Position numbers and translations under genes: made by a program. A stretch of 64,000 nucleotides of DNA, from NCBI RefSeq assembly GCF_000725805.1, contig NZ_JOFT01000017.1, forward strand, positions 310,001 to 374,000. Reading direction: 5' to 3'. How positions within the stretch are numbered: the stretch's first letter is position 1; each line of letters starts with the position of its first letter. Source of the DNA: Streptomyces xanthophaeus. GTDB lineage: Bacteria; Actinomycetota; Actinomycetes; Streptomycetales; Streptomycetaceae. Positions 1-7,887 of this stretch are shown here, piece after piece. Under the pieces are notes generated by a model that saw nothing but the letters and a program-made list of their open reading frames with translations, was not told where the DNA came from and made no database searches.

Positions 1-2282
1 GGCAGGGCCGCGGCCTCGGCGGTGCCGGCCTCGGCGCGGCGGTCCGCCAGCGTGGCCTCCTCCGCCTGCCAGGCGTCCATCCGGTGCTGGAGGGCAGTGC
101 GTTCGTACTCGGGCAGGACGGCGTCGGAGGCGGCCTCGACGGTGTCGAAGCCGGCCCGGAAGGCGGCGTCGGCGAGCTGGTCGTCCGCCTCCTTCAGCCG
201 GGCGGCGGTGGTCTCGGCCCGGCGCAGCGCGGCCGCGGCACCCGAGACCATCCGGACGCGGTCCTCCAGGGTGCGGGCACGGGCCGCGACGGTGGGGGCG
301 TCACCCCGTACGCGGGCCAGTTCGGTCTCCAGCGAGGCCTGTTCCCGGTCCAGGGCCTCGCGGCGCGACGCCCTGGCGGCGACCCGCCGCTCGGAGTCGA
401 GCCGGTCGGCGCTGCGCGCGGCGTGCTCCCGTTCGGCGCGGGCGAGCCGCTCGCGCGCGGTGTGCAGCCCGGCCGCCGCGGCGTGGGCGGCGGCGTGCCG
501 GGAGCTCAGGTCCGAGGTCAGGTCGAGGAGTTCGGCGGTGGTGGCGTCCCCGGCGGCGGCCGCGGCCTCGGTACGGGCCTCCTCGACCGCGGCGAGGCGG
601 CGCTCCACGGCGGCCCGTGCCTCCTCGGCCCGTTCGAAGGCGGCGTGGGCGGCGTCCTCGGCGGCCCGGTCCACGTGGCCGGGCGCCGGGCGGGCCGGGG
701 CGGGATGTTCCGCGGAACCGCACACCGCGCAGGCCTCGCCCGGCTCCAGCGCCTCGGCGAGTTCGGCGGCGATCCCGCGCAGCCGGGCCTCCTTCAGCTC
801 CAGCCAGCGCTCGCGTGCGGCGGCGGACTCCTCGCGTACGGAGAGCAGTTCGCCCGAGGCGCGCTCCGCGTCGGCGGCCAGCGCGTCCCGCCGCCGGGCG
901 GCGTTCAGGTGCAGCCGGGCCGGTTCGAGCCGTCCGGCGAGCTGCTCGGCGAGGGTGGCGGCCTGCTGGGCGGCGTCGGCGCGCTCCTGGAGGGCCGAGC
1001 GGGTGGCTTCCCAACGGGCCAGCCACTCGGCGGACTCCTGGTGCTGTTCCTCGGCCGCGCGGGCCTCGCGCTCCAGGTCGGCGCGCTCGCGGCCGATCTC
1101 TGCGCTGCGCTGCTCGGCCCGGCGGGCGGCGCCCAGGGCGCCCAGGTCCTCGCGCAGCCGCTGCTCGACGGAGGCCAGTTGCGCGGTGCCCGCCTCGGCG
1201 AGGGCGGGCGGCAGTTCGGCCCGGGCGGCCGTCTCCGCGTGTGCGGCGGCCAGGTGGGCGGCGGAGGCCGCGCCGCGCAGTTCCAGGGCGGGTGCCACCA
1301 GGGCGCCCCGCCGGGCCCGGTCCAGCAGGCCGCGCACCCGCTCCCGGTCGGGCGCGGCCTCGTCGAGCAGGGCGGCGCGCCGGGCGGTCTCGGCGTGACG
1401 GCGCTGGAGCCGGTCGAGTTCGCGGGCGTCCTCGGCGGCCCGGCGGGCGGCCGCGTGCCGGCTCTCGACGGCGGCCAGCGCGTACTCGGCGACCGTGAGG
1501 CGTTCCCGGGCGGAGCAGCGCGCGACGGCCGCCCAGGCCCGGACGGCCGCGGCGAGCCCGGGATCGCCGGGCTGGTGGCCGGGCAGCGGCCAGGCCCGCA
1601 GGTCGGCGCTGTCGCCACAGGCCTGGGCGAGGCGCTGGGCGGTGTGCAGCACCTTCTCGTCGCCGGCCCGCACCTTGGCCTCGGCGGCCCGGCGGCGTTC
1701 GCCGAGGAGGGCCTCGACGGCGGCGAAGCGGCGGGTGTCGAAGAGCCGGCCGAGCAGTCGGCCGCGGGCGGCCTCGTCGGCCCGCAGGAAGCGGGCGAAC
1801 TCCCCCTGCGGCAGGAGCACGACCTGGCAGAACTGCTCGCGGCTCATGCCGAGCAGCTGCTCGATCTCCTCGCCGATCTCCTGGTGCGAGCGGCTGAGGG
1901 CGGCCCAGCCCTCGCCGGTGTGCTCGCGCAGCCAGCTCTGGGCCTTGTCCTTGGTGGTGCCGGTGCCGCGCTTCTTGGGACGGTCCTGTTCGGGGCGGCG
2001 GGTGAGCTCCAGCCTGCGGCCGCCCGCGGTGAGCTCCAGGGTGACCTCGGTGGGGGTCTCGGCCGCCGCGTGGTCGCTGCGCAGGCTGGTGCCGGGGGCC
2101 TGGCGCGGGCCGGGGACCGATCCGTAGAGGGCGTAGCAGACGGCGTCCAGGACGGAGGTCTTCCCCGCACCGGTGGGTCCGTGCAGCAGGAAGATCCCGG
2201 CGCCGGACAGCGCGTCGAAATCGATCTCCTGGGGTTCGGCGAACGGCCCGAAGGCGGTGATCGTCAGCCGGTGCAGCCTCAT
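1..2282 (-). CDS. sbcC: SbcC exonuclease/SMC-like ATPase subunit (3' end outside window)
   Basis: ATPase subunit of the SbcCD (Mre11-Rad50-like) nuclease, which opens hairpins and processes DNA double-strand ends. Translation from the ATG at 2282 starts MRLHRLTITAFGPFAEPQEI and has the Walker A motif GPTGAGKTS around residues 34-42. A long Ala/Arg/Glu-rich coiled-coil region follows, with a CAVC zinc hook at residues 518-521 (about 720-731). About 760 of the roughly 1000 residues usual for the family are present; the second coiled-coil half and Walker B lie beyond base 1. The start overlaps the sbcD stop as ATGA, so the two are translationally coupled. Open plus-strand frames over this gene are shadows. 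Confidence 0.93.
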   Translation of the reverse strand, partial: MRLHRLTITAFGPFAEPQEIDFDALSGAGIFLLHGPTGAGKTSVLDAVCYALYGSVPGPRQAPGTSLRSDHAAAETPTEVTLELTAGGRRLELTRRPEQDRPKKRGTGTTKDKAQSWLREHTGEGWAALSRSHQEIGEEIEQLLGMSREQFCQVVLLPQGEFARFLRADEAARGRLLGRLFDTRRFAAVEALLGERRRAAEAKVRAGDEKVLHTAQRLAQACGDSADLRAWPLPGHQPGDPGLAAAVRAWAAVARCSARERLTVAEYALAAVESRHAAARRAAEDARELDRLQRRHAETARRAALLDEAAPDRERVRGLLDRARRGALVAPALELRGAASAAHLAAAHAETAARAELPPALAEAGTAQLASVEQRLREDLGALGAARRAEQRSAEIGRERADLEREARAAEEQHQESAEWLARWEATRSALQERADAAQQAATLAEQLAGRLEPARLHLNAARRRDALAADAERASGELLSVREESAAARERWLELKEARLRGIAAELAEALEPGEACAVCGSAEHPAPARPAPGHVDRAAEDAAHAAFERAEEARAAVERRLAAVEEARTEAAAAAGDATTAELLDLTSDLSSRHAAAHAAAAGLHTARERLARAEREHAARSADRLDSERRVAARASRREALDREQASLETELARVRGDAPTVAARARTLEDRVRMVSGAAAALRRAETTAARLKEADDQLADAAFRAGFDTVEAASDAVLPEYERTALQHRMDAWQAEEATLADRRAEAGTAEAAAL

Positions 2283-3469
2283 CGATGGGTCTCCTGGCGG
2301 CTGTCCTGGGTCCGTACGTCGTCGAAGGCGTCCTGGAGGACGGCCCGTTCTGCGTCGTCGGCGTGGCCGGAGCCGCCGCGCACGTGGGCGACGAAGTCCT
2401 CGGCGATCTCCTGGTCGCTGCGGCCCTTGAGGCGCTGCGCGTAGGACCCGCCGGTGTCCTCCTCGCGGCCCTCGGGGTCGAAGGCGAGGCTGAGGGTGTG
2501 CGGGAAGCGGGTGGCGAGGCGGGCCATGGGGTCCTGGGGGCGGACCGGGTCGGTGAGCGTGGCCTCGACCCAGCGGTCCTCGTACGGCTCGTACGCCGGG
2601 TCCTGCAGCAGGGCGTCGAGGGGGCCGCGGAGGCGGGCGAGGGCCCGCGGGACGGGGGTGTCGATCCGCTCGGCGGTGGTGATCTCCCCGTCGGCGCCGA
2701 GTTCGATCAGCCACACGGTCTTGCGGTGGCCGTCCTCGGAGAAGGAGTAGGCGAGCGGGGAACCGGAGTAGCGGACCCGTTCGTTGATCGTCTGGCAGCC
2801 GTGGAGGTGACCGAGGGCGGCGTAGTCCACCCCGTCGAAGACGGAGGCGGGCACGGCCTCGACGCCTCCGACGGCGATGTCGCGCTCGCTGTCGCTGGCC
2901 TGGCCGCCGGTGACGAAGGCGTGGGCCAGCACCACGGAGCGGGTGCCCGGCGCGCGGGTGGCCAGGTCGGCCCGGACCCGGTCCATGGCCGCCGACAGCA
3001 CTGCCTCGTGGCTCACCCCGGCCGCACCGAACTCCTCCTTGACCAGGGCCGGTTCCAGGTACGGCAGCCCGTACAGCGCCACGTCCCCGTGTACGTCGGC
3101 CAGCACCACGGGATCGGCGCAGCCGGCCGGGTCGGTCCGCAGGTGGATCCCGGCGCGGTCGATGAGCCCGGCCCCGACACCGAGACGGCGGGCCGAGTCG
3201 TGGTTGCCGGAGATCAGCACGGTGGGCACGCCGAGCTCGGCGAGCCGGTGCAGGGCCCGGTCGTACAGCTCGACGGCGGGCAGCGGGGGAACGGCCCGGT
3301 CGTAGACGTCCCCGGCGATCAGGACGGCGTCGACCTCGTGCGCGCGGGCGGTCTCGACGAGGTGGTCGACGAACTCGGACTGGGCGCCGAGCAGGTTCAC
3401 GCGGTGGAAGGACCGGCCGAGGTGCCAGTCGGAGGTGTGCAGGAACTTCACTCGCCGGCCCCGCCGCAC
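2279..3469 (-). CDS. sbcD: SbcD nuclease subunit (Mre11 family metallophosphoesterase)
   Basis: Nuclease subunit of SbcCD. The start region contains FLHTSDWHLGR (phosphodiesterase motif I), followed by AGDVYDRAVP, ISGNHDS, VLAHAFV and ALGHLHG, the metal ligands expected for Mre11/SbcD. Length (396 aa) is normal. The ATG at 3469 has a strong AGGGGGAG site about five bases upstream; an in-frame GTG at 3451, immediately before KFLHTSDWH, is the alternative start used by many homologues. It lies directly upstream of sbcC with a 4-base overlap. Confidence 0.95.
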   Translation of the reverse strand: MRRGRRVKFLHTSDWHLGRSFHRVNLLGAQSEFVDHLVETARAHEVDAVLIAGDVYDRAVPPLPAVELYDRALHRLAELGVPTVLISGNHDSARRLGVGAGLIDRAGIHLRTDPAGCADPVVLADVHGDVALYGLPYLEPALVKEEFGAAGVSHEAVLSAAMDRVRADLATRAPGTRSVVLAHAFVTGGQASDSERDIAVGGVEAVPASVFDGVDYAALGHLHGCQTINERVRYSGSPLAYSFSEDGHRKTVWLIELGADGEITTAERIDTPVPRALARLRGPLDALLQDPAYEPYEDRWVEATLTDPVRPQDPMARLATRFPHTLSLAFDPEGREEDTGGSYAQRLKGRSDQEIAEDFVAHVRGGSGHADDAERAVLQDAFDDVRTQDSRQETHR

Positions 3470-3535
3470 ATGCCGTCTCCCCCTGGTCGTCTCCCGCTCG
3501 CTGAACCCCTCTACGCTAACCCGTCCCCAGGACGC

Positions 3536-4162
3536 TCAGGGCGCGTACGTCTCCCCGCCGAGGGTGAGGGTGGCGCTGCCCGCCGTGCTGTCGGCGAGCC
3601 AGGCCTCGAAGGCGGGCAGCTCCGCCTCCGGGAGGGCGACCTCGATCTCCACCGCCGCCCCGTAGCGCAGGTCCACCACGGTCCGGCCGGTGGAGCGCAG
3701 GTCGTTCTGGGTCTTGCCGGCCCGCTGGTGGTCGACGGTGACGGTGGCCAGCCGGTAGCGGCGCCGGGTGACGGTGCCGAGCTCGTCGAGGGCCTCGCCG
3801 ACCACGCCCCCGTAGGCCCGGATGAGACCGCCCGCACCGAGCTTGACGCCGCCGTAGTAGCGCGTGACGACGGCGACGGCGTAGCGGACGTCGCGCCGCA
3901 TGAGCATCTGCAGCATGGGCACCCCGGCGGTGCCGCCGGGCTCGCCGTCGTCGCTGGCCTTCTGGACCGCGGCGTCGGCGCCGATGACGTAGGCGAAGCA
4001 GTTGTGCGAGGCGGTGGGGTGCTCCTTGCGGATGCGCGCGACGAACTCCTGCGCCTCCTGCTCGGTCGCGGCGGGCGCGAGCGCGCAGAGGAACCGCGAA
4101 CGGTTGATCTCGGACTCGTGCACGCCCTCACGGGCCACCGTCACGTACTGGTCTGCCTTCAC
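3536..4162 (-). CDS. YigZ/IMPACT (UPF0029) family protein
   Basis: The 208-residue product has the two-domain YigZ architecture. The N-terminal UPF0029/IMPACT domain includes INRSRFLCALAPA, SHNCFAYVIG, DDGEPGGTAG and TRYYGGVKLGAGGL; a C-terminal DUF1949-like ferredoxin fold covers roughly residues 140-208. The family is linked to ribosome/translation stress through eukaryotic IMPACT, but its bacterial biochemical role is not settled. It starts with GTG at 4162 preceded by GGTGGAG, and it is divergent from the CoA-binding gene at 4249. Confidence 0.9.
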   Translation of the reverse strand: MKADQYVTVAREGVHESEINRSRFLCALAPAATEQEAQEFVARIRKEHPTASHNCFAYVIGADAAVQKASDDGEPGGTAGVPMLQMLMRRDVRYAVAVVTRYYGGVKLGAGGLIRAYGGVVGEALDELGTVTRRRYRLATVTVDHQRAGKTQNDLRSTGRTVVDLRYGAAVEIEVALPEAELPAFEAWLADSTAGSATLTLGGETYAP

Positions 4163-4248
4163 CGCTCCACCCTACGGGGAATCGGACATGTGTCCTTTCG
4201 GTTGTACGCGGCAGCAGAGCAGCTCCATACCCGCAGGAGGCGGCACAC

Positions 4249-4653
4249 GTGTACGGCGATCCGGCAACCATCCGCAAGATCCTCACCGAACTCGGCGACA
4301 CCTGGGCCGTGGTGGGCCTGTCCAACAACCGGGACCGGGCGGCGTACGGGGTGGCGCGCGTCCTGCAGGGGTTCGGCAAGCGGGTGGTCCCGGTGCACCC
4401 CAAGGCGGAGACCGTGCACGGGGAGCCCGGGTACGCCTCGCTGGAGGAGATCCCGTTCAAGGTGGACGTCGTGGACGTCTTCGTGAACAGCGCGCTGGCG
4501 GGTCCGGTCGCCGACCGGGCGGCGGCCATCGGCGCGGAGGCCGTGTGGTTCCAGCTCGGTGTGATCGACGAGGCCGCCTTCGAGCGGACCCGGGAGGCGG
4601 GCCTGACCATGGTCATGGACCGCTGCCCGGCGATCGAGATCCCGGCGCTCTGA
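4249..4653 (+). CDS. CoA-binding (YccU-like) Rossmann protein
   Basis: A 134-aa single CoA-binding domain. It shows the Rossmann glycine turn VVGLSNNRDRAAYGVAR, the second strand GKRVVPVHPK and a conserved VWFQLGV...VMDRCPAIE tail typical of the YccU/succinyl-CoA-ligase-like family. These small cytosolic proteins bind CoA or acyl-CoA; a specific reaction is not established. The GTG start at 4249 follows GCAGGAGG at about 4232-4239. Confidence 0.88.
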   Translation: MYGDPATIRKILTELGDTWAVVGLSNNRDRAAYGVARVLQGFGKRVVPVHPKAETVHGEPGYASLEEIPFKVDVVDVFVNSALAGPVADRAAAIGAEAVWFQLGVIDEAAFERTREAGLTMVMDRCPAIEIPAL

Positions 4654-4775
4654 CGGCCGCGTCGGTGCCGGTCAGCGGCGTGGAGCCGGGTCCGGCGGGG
4701 TGAAGCGGTGAACTACCGTGAACGGTGTCCGACGCTGCACCGCAGTGTTCACCGCACCGCACTGCGAGGCTCCGC

Positions 4776-5642
4776 ATGACCGCCCTCTTCGCCCTGGCCA
4801 CCGCCGTGCTGTGGGGCCTGGCCGACTTCGGGGGCGGGCTGCTCACCCGCCGGATACCGGCCCTGACCGTGGTGGTCGTCTCGCAGGTGGTCGCCGTCGT
4901 CGTCCTCGGCGCCCTCGTGGTCGCCACCGGCGCCTGGCGGGAGGCCGGGCCGCAGCTGTGGTTCGCCGTCGCGGCGGGGCTGGTCGGGCCGGTGGCCATG
5001 CTCAGCTTCTACAAGGCGCTGGCACTCGGCCCGATGGGCGTGGTGTCCCCGCTCGGCTCCCTCGGCGTGGTCGTACCGGTCACCGCGGGCCTGCTGCTGG
5101 GCGAACGGCCCGGTCCCGGCCAGTTCGCGGGGATCGCGGTGGCGGTCGTCGGCATCGTCCTCGCGGGCGGCCCGGAACTGCGCGGGGCGCCCGTGCAGCG
5201 GCAGGCCGTCGTCCTCACCCTCGTCGCCGCCTTCGGCTTCGGCGCGGTGATGGCCCTGATCGCCGAGGCCTCCACCACCCTGACCGGGCTGTTCCTGGCC
5301 CTGTTCGTACAGCGGGTCACCAACGTGGCGGTGGGCGGCGGCGCCCTGTGGGTCCGGACCCGGCGCGGCACCCCGGCCCTCCCGGCGGGTACGGGCCCGC
5401 GCATCCTGTGGACCCTGCTGCCCGCCCTGGCCTTCGTCGGCCTCGCGGACGTCGCGGCGAACGGCACCTACTCCGTCGCCGCCCAGAACGGCCCGGTCAC
5501 CCTGGCCGCCGTCCTGTCCTCGCTGTACCCGGTGATCACCGCGCTCGCCGCCTTCGCCGTACTGAAGGAACGCCTGCGCGCGGTCCAGGCAGCGGGCGCC
5601 GGCCTGGCCCTGGCCGGTACGGCCCTCCTGGCGGCGGGCTAG
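4776..5642 (+). CDS. EamA/DMT superfamily transporter
   Basis: A 288-aa inner-membrane protein with about ten predicted hydrophobic helices arranged as two EamA repeats (beginning TALFALATAVLWGLADFGGG, and again after residue 140). The drug/metabolite superfamily exports small metabolites or amino acids; the substrate cannot be read from sequence. The ATG at 4776 opens directly into TM1 and is preferred over an upstream in-frame start at 4725, which would add a charged 17-residue leader. It converges on the acyltransferase at 5648 with only five bases between the stops. Confidence 0.88.
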   Translation: MTALFALATAVLWGLADFGGGLLTRRIPALTVVVVSQVVAVVVLGALVVATGAWREAGPQLWFAVAAGLVGPVAMLSFYKALALGPMGVVSPLGSLGVVVPVTAGLLLGERPGPGQFAGIAVAVVGIVLAGGPELRGAPVQRQAVVLTLVAAFGFGAVMALIAEASTTLTGLFLALFVQRVTNVAVGGGALWVRTRRGTPALPAGTGPRILWTLLPALAFVGLADVAANGTYSVAAQNGPVTLAAVLSSLYPVITALAAFAVLKERLRAVQAAGAGLALAGTALLAAG

Positions 5643-5647
5643 GCCGG

Positions 5648-6412
5648 CTAGACCTGCTGGGCCTGCTCGCCCTGTTCGGCCTCCGCCAGTTCTGCCAGGC
5701 CGCGCAGTTGCTGCGGGGTCATGCCGTCCGGGATCGGGACCGGGGCGGGGGTGCGCAGCGGCGGCTGCCAGCCCGTCTCGGGCTCCCAGCGCCGTACGAT
5801 CCGCGCCGGGGCGCCCGCCACCACCGCATGGTCGGGCACCTCGCCCCGTACGACGGCGCCCGCGGCCACCACCACGTTGCGGCCCAGCCGCGCCCCGGGG
5901 AGGATCACCGCGCCCGTGCCCAGCCAGCAGCCGGGGCCGATCTCCACGGGCTCGCTGCGGGGCCACTGCTTGCCGACGGGCTGGTGGGGGTCGTCGTAGC
6001 TGTGGTTGGTCGAGGTGATGTAGACGCCCGGACCGCAGAAGGTGTCGTCCCCGATGGTGATCCGGTGGTCGGCGATCACGTGGCTGTCCCGGCCGATCAC
6101 CACGCCGTTGCCGAGCACAAGCACCGGTTCGGCGCCGAGGTCGAGGTCCGGCATCATCCCGGCGGTGAGGGTCACCTGTTCGCCGATGATGCAGTAGTCG
6201 CCGAGCCGGATCCAGGGCTCGCCGAAGACGGTGCCCTGGGGGAAGGCGAGCCGGGTGCCGTAGCCGATCGCGCCGAAGCGCAGCCGCCCGGGGGTCTGCG
6301 CGGTGACGGCTCCGGCCTGCTGCATCCAGCGCCAGCCGGCGTGGACGGCACGGTTCGCGAGCCTGCGGCGCAGGGCCGTCAGAGATGAGAACGTGTTCTG
6401 GTTCTTCGGCAC
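5648..6412 (-). CDS. Left-handed beta-helix acyltransferase (hexapeptide repeat)
   Basis: A 254-residue protein with many [LIV]-G-x4 hexapeptide turns between about residues 60 and 200 (IGEQVTL, IGRDSHVIADH, ITIGDDTFCGPGVYI, GPGCWLGTGAVILPGA, VVAAGAVVRGEV). The STNHSYDDP segment resembles the catalytic His region of O-acetyltransferases of the Maa/NodL/WcaF type. It probably acylates a sugar or glycan, but the substrate is unknown. The C-terminal tail is Pro/Glu-rich. Confidence 0.85.
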   Translation of the reverse strand: MPKNQNTFSSLTALRRRLANRAVHAGWRWMQQAGAVTAQTPGRLRFGAIGYGTRLAFPQGTVFGEPWIRLGDYCIIGEQVTLTAGMMPDLDLGAEPVLVLGNGVVIGRDSHVIADHRITIGDDTFCGPGVYITSTNHSYDDPHQPVGKQWPRSEPVEIGPGCWLGTGAVILPGARLGRNVVVAAGAVVRGEVPDHAVVAGAPARIVRRWEPETGWQPPLRTPAPVPIPDGMTPQQLRGLAELAEAEQGEQAQQV

Positions 6413-6553
6413 CCGGCCACGGTAGTGCGCCGCACCACGGTCGTCCGGGCGGTGATCCTGTGATGTTCACCCCATCACCCGGTCCGGGGGCCGCGTGCTC
6501 TACGGTGCCGGTAGGCGCGGCATCCCCACGACGAAGCACAGAGGTAGAGCGAC

Positions 6554-7099
6554 ATGACGCATCAGGCGGCCCCGGCCCTCGTGGCAGCGGTGGGCGGGAA
6601 GACCCCGGACATCGACCCCACGGCCTTCACGGCGCCCACTTCCGTCGTGGTCGGCGACGTCACCCTGGCGGCGGGTGCGAGCATCTGGTACTCGGCGGTG
6701 CTGCGCGCCGACTGCGGCCCCATCACCCTGGGCGCGGACAGCAACGTGCAGGACAACTGCACCCTCCACGTGGACCCCGGCTTCCCGGTGTCCGTCGGTG
6801 AGCGCGTCTCCATCGGCCACAACGCCGTCGTGCACGGCTGCACCGTCGAGGACGACTGCCTGATCGGCATGGGTGCGACCGTCCTGAACGGCGCGGTGAT
6901 CGGTGCCGGCTCGCTGGTGGCCGCGCAGGCGCTGGTCCCGCAGGGCATGGTGGTCCCGCCCGGTTCCCTGGTCGCCGGGGTTCCGGCGAAGGTGCGCCGC
7001 CCGCTGACCGACGAGGAGCGCGAGGGCATCAAGGTGAACGCCGCGATGTACGTGGAGCTGGCCAAGCAGCACGCCGCCGCGATGGCCCCGCAGGTCTGA
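6554..7099 (+). CDS. Gamma-class carbonic anhydrase-like protein
   Basis: A 181-aa left-handed beta-helix protein of the gamma-carbonic anhydrase/PaaY group. It has DSNVQDNCTLHVDPG, GHNAVVHGCTVEDDCLIGMGA and AQALVPQGMVVPPGSLVAGVPAK; the three His residues expected for the trimer metal site are seen in the TLHVD, IGHNAVVHG segments. It may be a carbonic anhydrase or a thioesterase-type relative (PaaY). The start ATG at 6554 follows AGAGGTAGAG. Confidence 0.87.
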   Translation: MTHQAAPALVAAVGGKTPDIDPTAFTAPTSVVVGDVTLAAGASIWYSAVLRADCGPITLGADSNVQDNCTLHVDPGFPVSVGERVSIGHNAVVHGCTVEDDCLIGMGATVLNGAVIGAGSLVAAQALVPQGMVVPPGSLVAGVPAKVRRPLTDEEREGIKVNAAMYVELAKQHAAAMAPQV

Positions 7100-7145
7100 G
7101 ACCCGGTACCCGGTACGGGCGCATGGCGCTGCCCGTACGCGCCGC

Positions 7146-7170
7146 GGCCCGCCGTCCTCGACGGCGGGCC
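7146..7170. terminator. Bidirectional terminator between convergent genes
   Basis: Perfect 11-bp inverted repeat (GGCCCGCCGTC, 3-nt loop) between the stops of the carbonic anhydrase-like gene (plus) and the DedA gene (minus). No long U tract, as is usual in Streptomyces. Confidence 0.7.
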
Positions 7171-7176
7171 GGAGCC

Positions 7177-7845
7177 TCAGTCGCCGACGGCCACCGGCAC
7201 CGGCTCCTCGGCCGGACGCGCCGCCGCGGCGGCCTTCTTCATCCGGCTGCGCAGCACCAGCGTGACCGTGAGCCCGATCAGGACGGCCACCAGCAGCGCC
7301 ATCCAGGAGAACCGCTTCAGCCACGGCTCCGCGACGATGCCGACCGAGTAGATGACGGCCGTGGTGCCGCCCGCCCAGAGGATCCCGCCGAAGACGTTCG
7401 CGACGAGGAACCGCCAGTACGGCATGTGCAGCACGCCCGCCAGCGGCCCGGCGAAGATCCGCAGCAGGGCCACGAAGCGGCCGAAGAAGACGGCCCACAT
7501 GCCCCACTTGTCGAAGGCGCGCTCCGCCATGGCCACCTGGTCCGGCCCGAAGTGCTTGGGGAAGCGCCGCCCGAGCCGCTCCAGCAGGGGCTTGCCTCCC
7601 CGGCGTCCGATCGCGTAGCCGATCGAGTCGCCCACGATCGCCCCGGTGATCGCGCAGATCCCGAGGACCACGGGGTCGATCTCCCCGTGCTGCGAGGCCA
7701 GCAGCGCCGAGCTGACCAGGATGATCTCCCCCGGCAGCGGGATGCCCAGGCTCTCCAGCCCGATCACCAGCCCCACCAGGAGGTAGATGGCGACCGCCGG
7801 AATCGTCTCCAGCCATTCCTGGATGTGCACCGGTGTGTCCTCCAA
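7177..7845 (-). CDS. DedA family membrane protein
   Basis: A 222-aa integral membrane protein with DedA/SNARE-associated domain features: re-entrant segments around ESLGIPLPGEIIL and the conserved FGRFVALLRIFAGPLAGVLHMPYWRF, plus a GDSIGYAIGRRGG turn. The family includes undecaprenyl-phosphate and phospholipid flippases and proton-dependent transporters. Four to six hydrophobic helices span the length and the C-terminus is charged. Confidence 0.88.
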   Translation of the reverse strand: MEDTPVHIQEWLETIPAVAIYLLVGLVIGLESLGIPLPGEIILVSSALLASQHGEIDPVVLGICAITGAIVGDSIGYAIGRRGGKPLLERLGRRFPKHFGPDQVAMAERAFDKWGMWAVFFGRFVALLRIFAGPLAGVLHMPYWRFLVANVFGGILWAGGTTAVIYSVGIVAEPWLKRFSWMALLVAVLIGLTVTLVLRSRMKKAAAAARPAEEPVPVAVGD

Positions 7846-7887
7846 AGTCGTCCCGGCGCGCCCCCTGTGACACGCCGAACGGGCAGC

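Noticed and set aside
22..2444. Long plus-strand open frames over the first 2.4 kb
   Set aside because: They are antisense to sbcC, whose minus-strand product has Walker A and zinc-hook motifs; the plus-strand products are low-complexity Ala/Arg/Gly/Ser.
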